A stretch of DNA of 64,000 bases from Vibrio mediterranei (GTDB lineage Bacteria > Pseudomonadota > Gammaproteobacteria > Enterobacterales > Vibrionaceae): positions 186,001 through 250,000 of the forward strand of contig NZ_FLLQ01000001.1 of the NCBI RefSeq assembly GCF_900088415.1, in the 5' to 3' direction. A program made the translations under genes and the position numbers. Shown piece after piece: positions 27,509-36,846 of the stretch. Numbering within the stretch: the stretch's first letter is position 1; every line of letters starts with the position of its first letter. The notes beneath the pieces are model-generated. The model did not search any database. It was not told the origin of the DNA and saw only the letters and a list, made by a program, of their open reading frames with translations.

Positions 27509-30500
27509 ATGAATAACTTAGTGTCGCATAAGGTTTTTACTATGGTCCCGGTTCTTTATATGCAGCTTGGCGATGTGGTTTGGAAAATATTCGCTGACGG
27601 CTCGTGGCAACGAGTAGCTGATGATGAGGAATTATTAGATGGAATTCAGCTTGTTAGACAAGAGGTTGAGGAATTGGGGGAAGATGTGCAGTTATCTGAA
27701 ACTCAGATTGCTGCTATTGAACGTGAGCTTTCTCAAACCTTAAATAACTTATCTAACAACATCGTTAATTCACAAGGGACTGTAGATACGATTTCATCCA
27801 GTTCTAGCGACAGTGGTGGTTTTGTCATCGCCCTGAAAGCAACCTTGGATGAAACCATTGCGCGAGCGGGGTTTGATACCCGACCCGGATTATTCGATAC
27901 ACAAGAATCTAGGCCAGAAACGACAACGCTCGACATCCTATCAGACCAGGCGCAATTAACGGTTCAGATTCTCGACGGAGGTGATGGTTACGAAAATCAA
28001 TTTGAAGTGCCAGATGTCACTATCCTAGGTAGCGCTGCCGATGTGCGAGATGGCCGTGTTGTTCTGATAACCATTACCGACCAAGATGGCAACACAGTGC
28101 AAGCCCAAGCGACTACTCAGGATGAACAATATTCTGTTTCAGGCGTGGTGTTAACAGAGCTAGTCGAAGGTCCGTTAGTGGTGACAGCCTTCATATCTGA
28201 TGACTTTGGAAATAGTATTTCCGCCAATGACGGTACCATTAAAGATACCTTGGCGGGAATTACAGTGGAAGCTGACGGATTCGGCGACGATTACTTGAAC
28301 GCTCAAGAGGTAGGTTCGAGTGTATATCTAGGAACGGTCACTAATGTTGAGTCGGGTCAGCCCATTAATTGGGTTATAACAGATGAGCAAGGCAATACGC
28401 TTTCTGGGACCTCAAATGTTGATGCTGTTGGTGTATGGGATGTTAATACACTTGATGTCACAGGTTTAGTCGACGGAGTATTAACCATTGAGGCTTCCAC
28501 TATCGACATTGCCGGTAATCCTGCAACATCAACAGATACCATCATTAAGGATACGCAAGCTTCAATTACAGTTTCTTTTGAGGATGTTGATGGTGCAATC
28601 AATGAGAATGAGATTACAGCCTCGACGATCTCGGGAACAGTCATTGATGTTGAAGATGGTCAAACGGTCGAGATTACGATTACTGGACTAAATGGGAAGC
28701 CGATAAAACAAACTGCGACTATAGTAAACGGTGAATGGTCGATAACAGGTGTTGATCTTTCATCATTCGATGACGGCTCTGTTACGGTTATTGCGTCTAC
28801 GGTCGATATTGCCGGAAACCCAGCCTCAGCATCGGATACATCGGTCATTGATACGGTTAAACCGATTATTGATATTGATACTCTACAAGGATTCAATATT
28901 CTTTCTTTTCGAGGGGGTAATCTTTCCACGCTACAAGGAACAACCAGTCTCGTAGAAGAAGGCTTGCCCGTCACAGTCGTAGTAAGCGATGGGACGACTA
29001 CGTTAGAGTTCTTGGGAGACGTGGATAGTTCGGGAGCGTGGGTTGTCAGCAACATCGACATATCTGCACTCGATAAAAGTACCGAATGGACACTCGATGC
29101 AAAAGTATCGAACTTGGTAGGCAATACTGCACTTGACGATATGCCCACCATTGTGTTGCCTGAATCCGTTGCTTTCTCAGATACGATTATTGGTATTTTT
29201 GGTAATCAACAACAAGAATCCGATGTAAGAATTCAAGGAGCGGATTTTAAATTTTATAGTAATCAATCTTTGATTGATCAATTAACATCCACTGGTTTGA
29301 CGATCACTTTATCGATCACTGACACGTCAATAACCGGTATACGCAGTGACGGAAAAACGGTATTTGAAGCAACACTTTCTGGTGATACGGTCAATATTGC
29401 CTTCAAAGAAGTTATAGACCAAGACCCATCTTTAAACGCAATTCAAACCGCAATATTGATACAAGGTACTCAAACCGATCTTGATGGCACTACTGAAGTA
29501 GTTATCGGCCATTTACCAATCAATATAGCCGACCTTGAACCACTTCTATTTAATGACTTCGCTTTTGTTACCGAAGGTGAAGTTAAATCTGGAAATGTAC
29601 TGAACAATGATATCGACTTGGATGGTACGTTACTGATATCTCAAATAACCATTGATAATGTGGATTATGCTGTCAATGGTAGCACTCCTACTGTTGTAAC
29701 TTTGGCAGAAGGTCAATTATCTGTATTTGCTAATGGCCACTACAATTTTTCCGCCAGCAGAAATCTTGATGATTCGACTAACCCAAAAATTCAGTTTGAC
29801 TATATCGCTGGGGACCAAGAAAACGACTTTGGGCAGGCAACCGCGACTATATTTATTCGCGATGGTGAGGCTGGAGATGTTACTGACGGTTCTACTTCAT
29901 TTATTGAAGCGGATGCTGATTTACGTCCGCAGACAATTAATGCACACTTTTCGGTTGCTCCGGGCTCAGACAATCCCGACCCCGATAGCCTATTTTTCGA
30001 GAGTTCCACGCTTAATCTGCTCGATAGTTTATCGCTAACGAGCGGTTCAAGTTTAATGACTTTGGACTATAGCTTAAATGATGATTCAACCGTCATTACG
30101 GCGAAATCAGGTAGTGAAACGGTTTTTACTATCACTTTGACAGGTTCTGTAGCATCGGGCGACGCGACATTTGTCACTGGCAATATAGAAGTTATCTTAG
30201 AACGTCCATTAAATCACCCCAACAAAAATGACTTATTGAAGTTACCGTTGTTGATAGGCGGAAAAGATACTGATGGGACAGAATTGCAGCCAGGGGAATT
30301 TACTTTACTAATAGAAGATGGTTCCGATCCAGTATTAACGTCAAATAGTGATGCGTCGGTATCCGAAGCCGATGTAAGTAGTAATAGTGCTTCTGCAACA
30401 GGACAATTTGAAGTAGGGCTTGGTGCCGATGATCTAGATACGAACCAACAAAATGATGCCTCTGTTTACTTTCTAAAGGCAGAACAACCTCTTGTCTATA

Positions 30501-33500
30501 GTAATGGCGAGGAAGTGCTTTATACCATAAGTCCTTCAGGCTCGATTCTGACGGGGTACGTTGGGGATGTGTCTAATATCGTTTTTGTTTTATCGTTTGT
30601 GGCTCCGGACGCAAAGACTGGCGGTACCGTTGATTATGCCTTTGACCTCAAACAGCAACTTGATAACACCGCTGATCCTATGCAACTCCCGTTCGTGGTC
30701 ACAGCGAGAGACTCTGATAACGATTTAACTAAACTGACCTTGAATGTGTCCGTTAGTGATTCGGGACAAGCAAATTTAGGTTCAACATCTTTAGCCGTAA
30801 CTGAATTGCCAATAGGTGAGGCGCCTGATGGTACGTCAACAAGTGATAGTGGCACGCTCACTCTAAGTGCGTCTGTCGATAGTATTGTTGAAGTGGATTT
30901 AGGAGTGAGTACTGGTGATGTAGTCGTCGATAGTGGAGGTTCTCCAATTACTACCAATGGGCTAAGTATTTTTTGGCGCGATAATGGAGACAAAACCTTT
31001 GATGGTATTGATGAAAATGGTGTCGTCGTATTCCGAGCAGCGTTACCTAACGATTACACAGTTGCATCAGGCTTAACCTCTAGTTTCCAACTTTCATTCC
31101 GTGTATTTAAGGAGATTGATCACGGTGATGATGGAAGCCTAAATGAGTTATCGATAAAGCTTCCTATTGTTGCTAAAGATTTTGATGGTACTGAAACGAC
31201 TGAAATATCTACAGTCAAAATCTACGATGGGGGAGATCCTTCTATTTCTACCACATCACTGGAGATCGACGAGGCGAACTTATCGGAATCACCGGAAGTA
31301 GAGGTGAAAAATACTGGAGCGCTTTCGTTTATTCGAGGTTCAGATACCATCGTTTCGTTTGATGTCGATATCGCAACATTTAACGGTTCAGGTTACCAAA
31401 GTGGTGGAGAAAATATCGTATTAGCTGCTCGTGATATCAACGACTGGTTTATTGGGACACAAGCGAATTCTGGTGATGAAGTGTTTAGAATTCGGCTCAA
31501 TGTAGATGGGTCTGCAGAATTTATCCTATCAAAGCCACTTGATCACCCAAGTGGTAACGGTGCCAACACTCTTGACGTAGATTTCCCCGTTTTTGCGACC
31601 GATGCAGATGGTGACCAATCAGTCTCTACTAATTTAACGGTTGTTGTCACTGATGATATTCCGACCTCAACAGATAACACGTTAGAGCTTATTGAGGGAG
31701 AAACATTTAAAGGTAATCTGTTAAGTGCATCCGCGATGGGTGTTGATGGTGCGACGGTCACTTCATTTAAATACGAGTCCACTGATTATGATTTCTCTGG
31801 GGGAGAACCTGTTGTTATTACCCTTACTAACCAGTACGACTCTAATTCAAGCTACGGTACGTTTAGCTTGTACTCTGATGGGCGGTATACCATAACGACC
31901 GATAGTGATGTCGATGCGACTCCTGCTTTGATCGATGACATCGAATTCACTGTCACTGATTTTGATGGTGATACCGTCACCAGCACAGCATCTTTGGTGC
32001 TGGATGACTCTTCAGGGGTTATTCGCGTTGCCAATACTGAAATCCGTGAAGATGAAACTGCTAGCTTAGATATCAAAGTTTATGTTGGTGACTTCGATCA
32101 GAACGAAAATGTCAGTGAAATTACGATTAGCAACCTACAAGGTGGTACTCTCTATTTTGGGAACGTAGCGTTGACACCTGATGGGAGTGGAGTGGTCACC
32201 TTATCGGGTGGGCAAATTGTCAAGGCTACGGGGGATTATTTCGTTCCTAATGGCAATTTGACTTATGTTCCAAAACTTAATGAGTCAAACACGACGCTTA
32301 CTGGGAGTATTGTCGCACTGGTTGTAGGGGCCACCATAACCAGAACTGGAGTTGCAGATGAAGACGTAACCAGTGCAAATCTCGAAGTTTCGGTTTTACC
32401 CGTCGCAGATGCCCCTGACTGGGCGAGTTCGCAATTTGAATACAATCTAACCGAAGACATTGGACGAACATTTTCCCTTAATATCGATGCTCAATTAACA
32501 GATATCGACAAATCAGAGAATCTTTCGTATCAAATATCTAACATACCTAGTGGTGTAACGATTAAGCTTGATGGTAGCAAAATCATCGAAGGAAAAAGCT
32601 ATACGCAAAGCCAGTTAGACGATATGACCGTGACGATTCAAAAGAATTTAGCGGGCGAGTTTAGTTTCAATATCAAAGCGATTGCTACAGAAAAAGGTAG
32701 TACTTTCTCAAATCCAGACGACAAAACGGAAGAGATTTCCAACTTAGTGGTAATTGAAGTCTCTCCCGATGCCGACGAACCAGAGCTAACGGTAAAAGAC
32801 ATTAGAGGTTTAGAAGATCAAACGATTGATCTAAAAGATGCCATATTTGGTAATTTAACCGATACAGATGGCTCGGAAACATTGAAATACGATATTGTCG
32901 TACAAGATGGTTGGTCATTTACGGGGACTGGCTTTCAATTAATCTCTGCTAACACCTATCGTGTCGATTCTGATGCTATTGCTAATTCGCAAGCACTTTT
33001 GGTACCAAAAGAAGATATTAGCTCGGTTACCGAGTCGCTCTCAATTCAAGTTACTGCCGTATCAATTGAGTCGACGATTGATGGGTTGACGCCAATAAAC
33101 AGCGAAGCTTTCAGCGAAACTCAGACAATCAATATTCATCTGAAAGGCGTCGTAGATGAGCCAATTGCACAGGATGCTGGCAATGGTCACTGGGGATTTG
33201 ATAGCGGCACGAATACTATCAGGACAGTCGGTAGCTTCCTTGAAGATGGTTTAGTTCCTCTGGATTTTGAATTTGTTACAACCGATGATGATGTCTCTGA
33301 AACGCTGAACATCCTAATAACCAATATACCTGATGATGTTTCAATCGTAGATAGTGCAGGCAATCCCGTAGCGCTTACTATCGCGGGAATTGATCCAACA
33401 ACGGGGAATATTTATCAGGTAAGTAATAGTGAATTGGCTTCACTGTTCATAAAACCGTTGGAGGACTTTAGTGGCCGTTTTACTTTTGATGCGACGGTTA

Positions 33501-36500
33501 TTTCTACGGAGCCCGACGGCGACTCAGGTTCGTTCGACTATACAATCCAAGTTGATTTATTACCCGTCGTTGATCAAAGTGATGGACTATCTGTAGGTAC
33601 TTCTGGTATTGAAGATGCTCAAATAGCTCTGGAGCTAGAGCCTAGAATAAGTGGAGATAACGATAAGAGTGAATCTCTGACAGGGTATTATATCGATTCA
33701 GTGCCCAATGACCTCACGCTCTATTTTGACGGCGCGGCGATTACCATACCTTCATCAGGATTAGACCTTGAAACCCTACTAGACTCTACAACACCTACTT
33801 TAGACAGCTTACTAAACAGCGGGCGATTAAGTGTTGTCGCAACAGAAGATTTAAGTGGAACGTTCTCACTTCCTATTCGTTATGAGGTAACGGATACATC
33901 AGGATTGGGCGCTACAAGCGTTAAAATGATTTCAGGTAATTTAACCGTTGTTGTAGACGCAAGAGTTGAGATCGATACTCGTTTGGAAACGTCTGTCGAC
34001 TTGTTTACTAGTGATGACGGGTCACCAGTGGATGTTTCCGCAGCGGTTAAATTTGTTGAAGAAGACATCGACGGATCAGAATATCTAGATTACATCATAT
34101 TAGAAATGCCTAATGGCTATGACCTAGTGGTAAATAGTACCGGTAATGAACCTCAACAAACGCCAGATGGCAACTGGCTTATTTCTGCACAAGGGTTAAC
34201 GAGTGAGAGTGTACAAGAGCTATCCAAGTTTATTCTCGATGGTGTGTCAATAGAGAGCAATGTGGATACACCGGTGCTAGATATAGTGGTTCGAGCTCGA
34301 GTGATCGACGGCGAAGACGCCAAATACATTGATGGGGTATTCCAAATACAAATTACCGGGCATAGTGGCGGTGGTGGAAAACCTTGTGACCCTGTCGGTC
34401 CTCCTGGTGAAATTGAAGCCAGTGACGATATCGAGTTTGATGAAGGGACCGAAATACTCGATCTATCGGGCCTTCTAAATCCTGACATCGCGAGTGACCC
34501 AAACAACGATATTTCATTTTATGTTCCTTCCTCGTCATTACCTGATGATGTTGAACTACAGGGCAATGGTGTTATTCCAGTATATGACGATGACGGAGAG
34601 CTAGTCGGCTATTCCATAAGCCAGAGCGGCTTAAGTAATTTGCAAATTAAAGGCTTAGATGAGGACTTTGCTGGGTGTTTATCTTTTACTGTTGAAACGA
34701 CGGAAACTTCGGCTTGTGATGGGTCTTCTTTAACGACCAGTCAAACTATCAATATCGAAATTCGACCTGTGGTAGATGAAATTATTTTGTCTACTGCATT
34801 TACGGATATTGATGAAGACGTAACGACAGATATAGGCCTTACGTTGATATTGGGGGATTCAATCGAATTTGGTCAGACTGTGGTAGGTGAAGGGGATTCT
34901 GCGACTGGTAAAGAAACCGTTAATTCCTTCACGATAGCCGTTTCCAACGGAGCTCAGATTGTTGCAGATGGTAACCCGAGTTGGCTGGTGGACAATGGCG
35001 ATGGCTCATGGACATTGACTGATGTGACCAAACTACCTGATGTGAAGCTTGTACCGCCAGAACATTACAGTGGTGATTTGTCATTAACTGCTAGTGTGTC
35101 GATTACCGACAAAACCGACTGTCTTTCGGAATCTGATACACAAACTAAAACGGTAACGAAGGTCATCTCCATCAACCCTATTGTGGATCCCGCCGACCTT
35201 GTGACTAGTGACATCTTAGGGGACGAAGATAGTTATATATCTCTTGCTGCGCTAGACGCTGATCTGATTGACAAAGATGGATCGGAAAACATGTCTCTGA
35301 GCGTATCTGGAGTGCCCGAAGGGGCGGTGGTAGTGATCAAATCTGGTTCGAGCTATCAATTACTCCCTAACAATGGTTTAGATGGTGGCTCTTTCAATGG
35401 CTCACCTACTTATGAGTGGCAGTTAGATGTAGCGACTCTCAATGACACGTACATCTTACCTCCACTTGATTTCAGTGGTGATATTCCATTAGAACTCAAA
35501 GCCATTACACAAGAACTGGCTACTAATGATACTCGGGTTACGGAATCCAGTTTTACTCTGGGTGTTAAACCCGTTGGTGATGATATTGAATTCTTTGGGT
35601 TACCAGAATCGGTATCAGGAGATGAAGATGCCGTTATTGAAATTCCTGTAGAGATCACCAGCCTTGAGACCAACAGTGACGAGTCTCTAACGATAGTGGT
35701 AACCGTTAAAGGTACGACTGATCCGGATGCTATTGATGGAATAGAGAGTATTCGAATCGATGGAAAGACCGCCAAATTTGTCCAAGTGGGTAATATAGCA
35801 ACGGCAACAATAATCGTAGGCGCAAGTTCCATCAGTAGTATTGAACTGTTTGCTGGCAACGCGTTTGGCGAAATGGATATGACCATCACCGCGGATACGT
35901 TAGATCAAAACACAGTACTGGGCAATCGAGTTTATGACCCCGGACCAATTAAGCAGGATACGGTTCACCTATCTATAACGCCTGAACCAGACGAGCCGAT
36001 TCTAACTCTTGAGTACGACGCCATATATTCGAGTGCGGAAGGCAACATACCATTAGGTCTAAGTATGTCTTTGGTTAACCCTGCGGATGCAGAGACAGGA
36101 ACACTTACCATTATTGGGCTACCAACAGACATTACCCTATCCAAAGGCCAGGCAAGCGGAAGCGATTGGATCGTAGATTTTGCGGATGTAGCTGACCTTT
36201 CAATCACTGGTTATCCAGCCATACCAACTGATAATCCATTGGATTTCACCTTAACCCTTGAGCCGAGTGCAGAACTAAATGGAAATACGGCAGACGGTTT
36301 AAGCACAGAGCTCCAAATCACATTGTATGACGATGACACTGCTATCAATGACAGTGCAACAGCCGCTTCCGAAGACGACCGTTTTCTAGGAACTCATAAA
36401 GCCGATACTTTTGACGGAAGAGGTGGGGATGACTTTATCGATGGTGGTAATGGCAGTGACACTCTGTACGGTGGTTTGGGGGCAGACACATTCTATTTTG

Positions 36501-36820
36501 GTGCTGATGAATTGGGAATCATTGGACATACGGACACGATAAAAGACTTTGACACAGAGAAAAATACAGACTCTATAGACCTCAGTGGTATTTTGTCAGG
36601 CGTATCAACAGCAACTCAGGCCGACCAACAGATGGACCTGATTCAAGACGGAGCTAACGTACGAATCGACATCAAGCCAGATGGAACTAATGTTAAACAC
36701 CATATCGTTTTAGAAAATACAACGTTAGACAGTTTATATGGTGGAACGAGCACCTCAGGTGTCGCAGAGGTCGATATAATCCAAAAAATGATAGACGACC
36801 AGAACTTAATTTTGTCATAG
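27509..36820 (+). CDS. giant RTX adhesin, type I secreted, LapA/BpfA-like
   Basis: 3103 residues, no Sec signal. Residues 1-130 look like a retention-type N-terminus ending in ARAGFDTR (118-125). About 140-470 are Ig-like repeats sharing IAGNPA and DTVKP-like linkers. About 650-2960 holds many divergent VCBS/cadherin-like and T1SS-143-type repeats (LxxxEDxxxxL, DxDGSExL). Residues about 2969-2998 have RTX nonapeptides (GGDDFIDGGNGSDTLYGG) followed by DTIKDFD and an Ile/Leu-rich secretion signal. Four Cys lie only at 2293-2538. Repeats are diverged, not identical. It should be exported by the three downstream secretion genes and mediate attachment or biofilm. No di-alanine LapG site is seen. 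Confidence 0.92.
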   Translation: MNNLVSHKVFTMVPVLYMQLGDVVWKIFADGSWQRVADDEELLDGIQLVRQEVEELGEDVQLSETQIAAIERELSQTLNNLSNNIVNSQGTVDTISSSSSDSGGFVIALKATLDETIARAGFDTRPGLFDTQESRPETTTLDILSDQAQLTVQILDGGDGYENQFEVPDVTILGSAADVRDGRVVLITITDQDGNTVQAQATTQDEQYSVSGVVLTELVEGPLVVTAFISDDFGNSISANDGTIKDTLAGITVEADGFGDDYLNAQEVGSSVYLGTVTNVESGQPINWVITDEQGNTLSGTSNVDAVGVWDVNTLDVTGLVDGVLTIEASTIDIAGNPATSTDTIIKDTQASITVSFEDVDGAINENEITASTISGTVIDVEDGQTVEITITGLNGKPIKQTATIVNGEWSITGVDLSSFDDGSVTVIASTVDIAGNPASASDTSVIDTVKPIIDIDTLQGFNILSFRGGNLSTLQGTTSLVEEGLPVTVVVSDGTTTLEFLGDVDSSGAWVVSNIDISALDKSTEWTLDAKVSNLVGNTALDDMPTIVLPESVAFSDTIIGIFGNQQQESDVRIQGADFKFYSNQSLIDQLTSTGLTITLSITDTSITGIRSDGKTVFEATLSGDTVNIAFKEVIDQDPSLNAIQTAILIQGTQTDLDGTTEVVIGHLPINIADLEPLLFNDFAFVTEGEVKSGNVLNNDIDLDGTLLISQITIDNVDYAVNGSTPTVVTLAEGQLSVFANGHYNFSASRNLDDSTNPKIQFDYIAGDQENDFGQATATIFIRDGEAGDVTDGSTSFIEADADLRPQTINAHFSVAPGSDNPDPDSLFFESSTLNLLDSLSLTSGSSLMTLDYSLNDDSTVITAKSGSETVFTITLTGSVASGDATFVTGNIEVILERPLNHPNKNDLLKLPLLIGGKDTDGTELQPGEFTLLIEDGSDPVLTSNSDASVSEADVSSNSASATGQFEVGLGADDLDTNQQNDASVYFLKAEQPLVYSNGEEVLYTISPSGSILTGYVGDVSNIVFVLSFVAPDAKTGGTVDYAFDLKQQLDNTADPMQLPFVVTARDSDNDLTKLTLNVSVSDSGQANLGSTSLAVTELPIGEAPDGTSTSDSGTLTLSASVDSIVEVDLGVSTGDVVVDSGGSPITTNGLSIFWRDNGDKTFDGIDENGVVVFRAALPNDYTVASGLTSSFQLSFRVFKEIDHGDDGSLNELSIKLPIVAKDFDGTETTEISTVKIYDGGDPSISTTSLEIDEANLSESPEVEVKNTGALSFIRGSDTIVSFDVDIATFNGSGYQSGGENIVLAARDINDWFIGTQANSGDEVFRIRLNVDGSAEFILSKPLDHPSGNGANTLDVDFPVFATDADGDQSVSTNLTVVVTDDIPTSTDNTLELIEGETFKGNLLSASAMGVDGATVTSFKYESTDYDFSGGEPVVITLTNQYDSNSSYGTFSLYSDGRYTITTDSDVDATPALIDDIEFTVTDFDGDTVTSTASLVLDDSSGVIRVANTEIREDETASLDIKVYVGDFDQNENVSEITISNLQGGTLYFGNVALTPDGSGVVTLSGGQIVKATGDYFVPNGNLTYVPKLNESNTTLTGSIVALVVGATITRTGVADEDVTSANLEVSVLPVADAPDWASSQFEYNLTEDIGRTFSLNIDAQLTDIDKSENLSYQISNIPSGVTIKLDGSKIIEGKSYTQSQLDDMTVTIQKNLAGEFSFNIKAIATEKGSTFSNPDDKTEEISNLVVIEVSPDADEPELTVKDIRGLEDQTIDLKDAIFGNLTDTDGSETLKYDIVVQDGWSFTGTGFQLISANTYRVDSDAIANSQALLVPKEDISSVTESLSIQVTAVSIESTIDGLTPINSEAFSETQTINIHLKGVVDEPIAQDAGNGHWGFDSGTNTIRTVGSFLEDGLVPLDFEFVTTDDDVSETLNILITNIPDDVSIVDSAGNPVALTIAGIDPTTGNIYQVSNSELASLFIKPLEDFSGRFTFDATVISTEPDGDSGSFDYTIQVDLLPVVDQSDGLSVGTSGIEDAQIALELEPRISGDNDKSESLTGYYIDSVPNDLTLYFDGAAITIPSSGLDLETLLDSTTPTLDSLLNSGRLSVVATEDLSGTFSLPIRYEVTDTSGLGATSVKMISGNLTVVVDARVEIDTRLETSVDLFTSDDGSPVDVSAAVKFVEEDIDGSEYLDYIILEMPNGYDLVVNSTGNEPQQTPDGNWLISAQGLTSESVQELSKFILDGVSIESNVDTPVLDIVVRARVIDGEDAKYIDGVFQIQITGHSGGGGKPCDPVGPPGEIEASDDIEFDEGTEILDLSGLLNPDIASDPNNDISFYVPSSSLPDDVELQGNGVIPVYDDDGELVGYSISQSGLSNLQIKGLDEDFAGCLSFTVETTETSACDGSSLTTSQTINIEIRPVVDEIILSTAFTDIDEDVTTDIGLTLILGDSIEFGQTVVGEGDSATGKETVNSFTIAVSNGAQIVADGNPSWLVDNGDGSWTLTDVTKLPDVKLVPPEHYSGDLSLTASVSITDKTDCLSESDTQTKTVTKVISINPIVDPADLVTSDILGDEDSYISLAALDADLIDKDGSENMSLSVSGVPEGAVVVIKSGSSYQLLPNNGLDGGSFNGSPTYEWQLDVATLNDTYILPPLDFSGDIPLELKAITQELATNDTRVTESSFTLGVKPVGDDIEFFGLPESVSGDEDAVIEIPVEITSLETNSDESLTIVVTVKGTTDPDAIDGIESIRIDGKTAKFVQVGNIATATIIVGASSISSIELFAGNAFGEMDMTITADTLDQNTVLGNRVYDPGPIKQDTVHLSITPEPDEPILTLEYDAIYSSAEGNIPLGLSMSLVNPADAETGTLTIIGLPTDITLSKGQASGSDWIVDFADVADLSITGYPAIPTDNPLDFTLTLEPSAELNGNTADGLSTELQITLYDDDTAINDSATAASEDDRFLGTHKADTFDGRGGDDFIDGGNGSDTLYGGLGADTFYFGADELGIIGHTDTIKDFDTEKNTDSIDLSGILSGVSTATQADQQMDLIQDGANVRIDIKPDGTNVKHHIVLENTTLDSLYGGTSTSGVAEVDIIQKMIDDQNLILS

Positions 36821-36846
36821 GTCGCTTTAAGCAGTAGGGACATGCG

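Noticed and set aside
27509..36820. Identical tandem repeats or repeat expansion in the adhesin
   Set aside because: Repeats share motifs but are diverged in DNA; no long exact tandem copy was seen. The many antisense frames inside it are composition artefacts.
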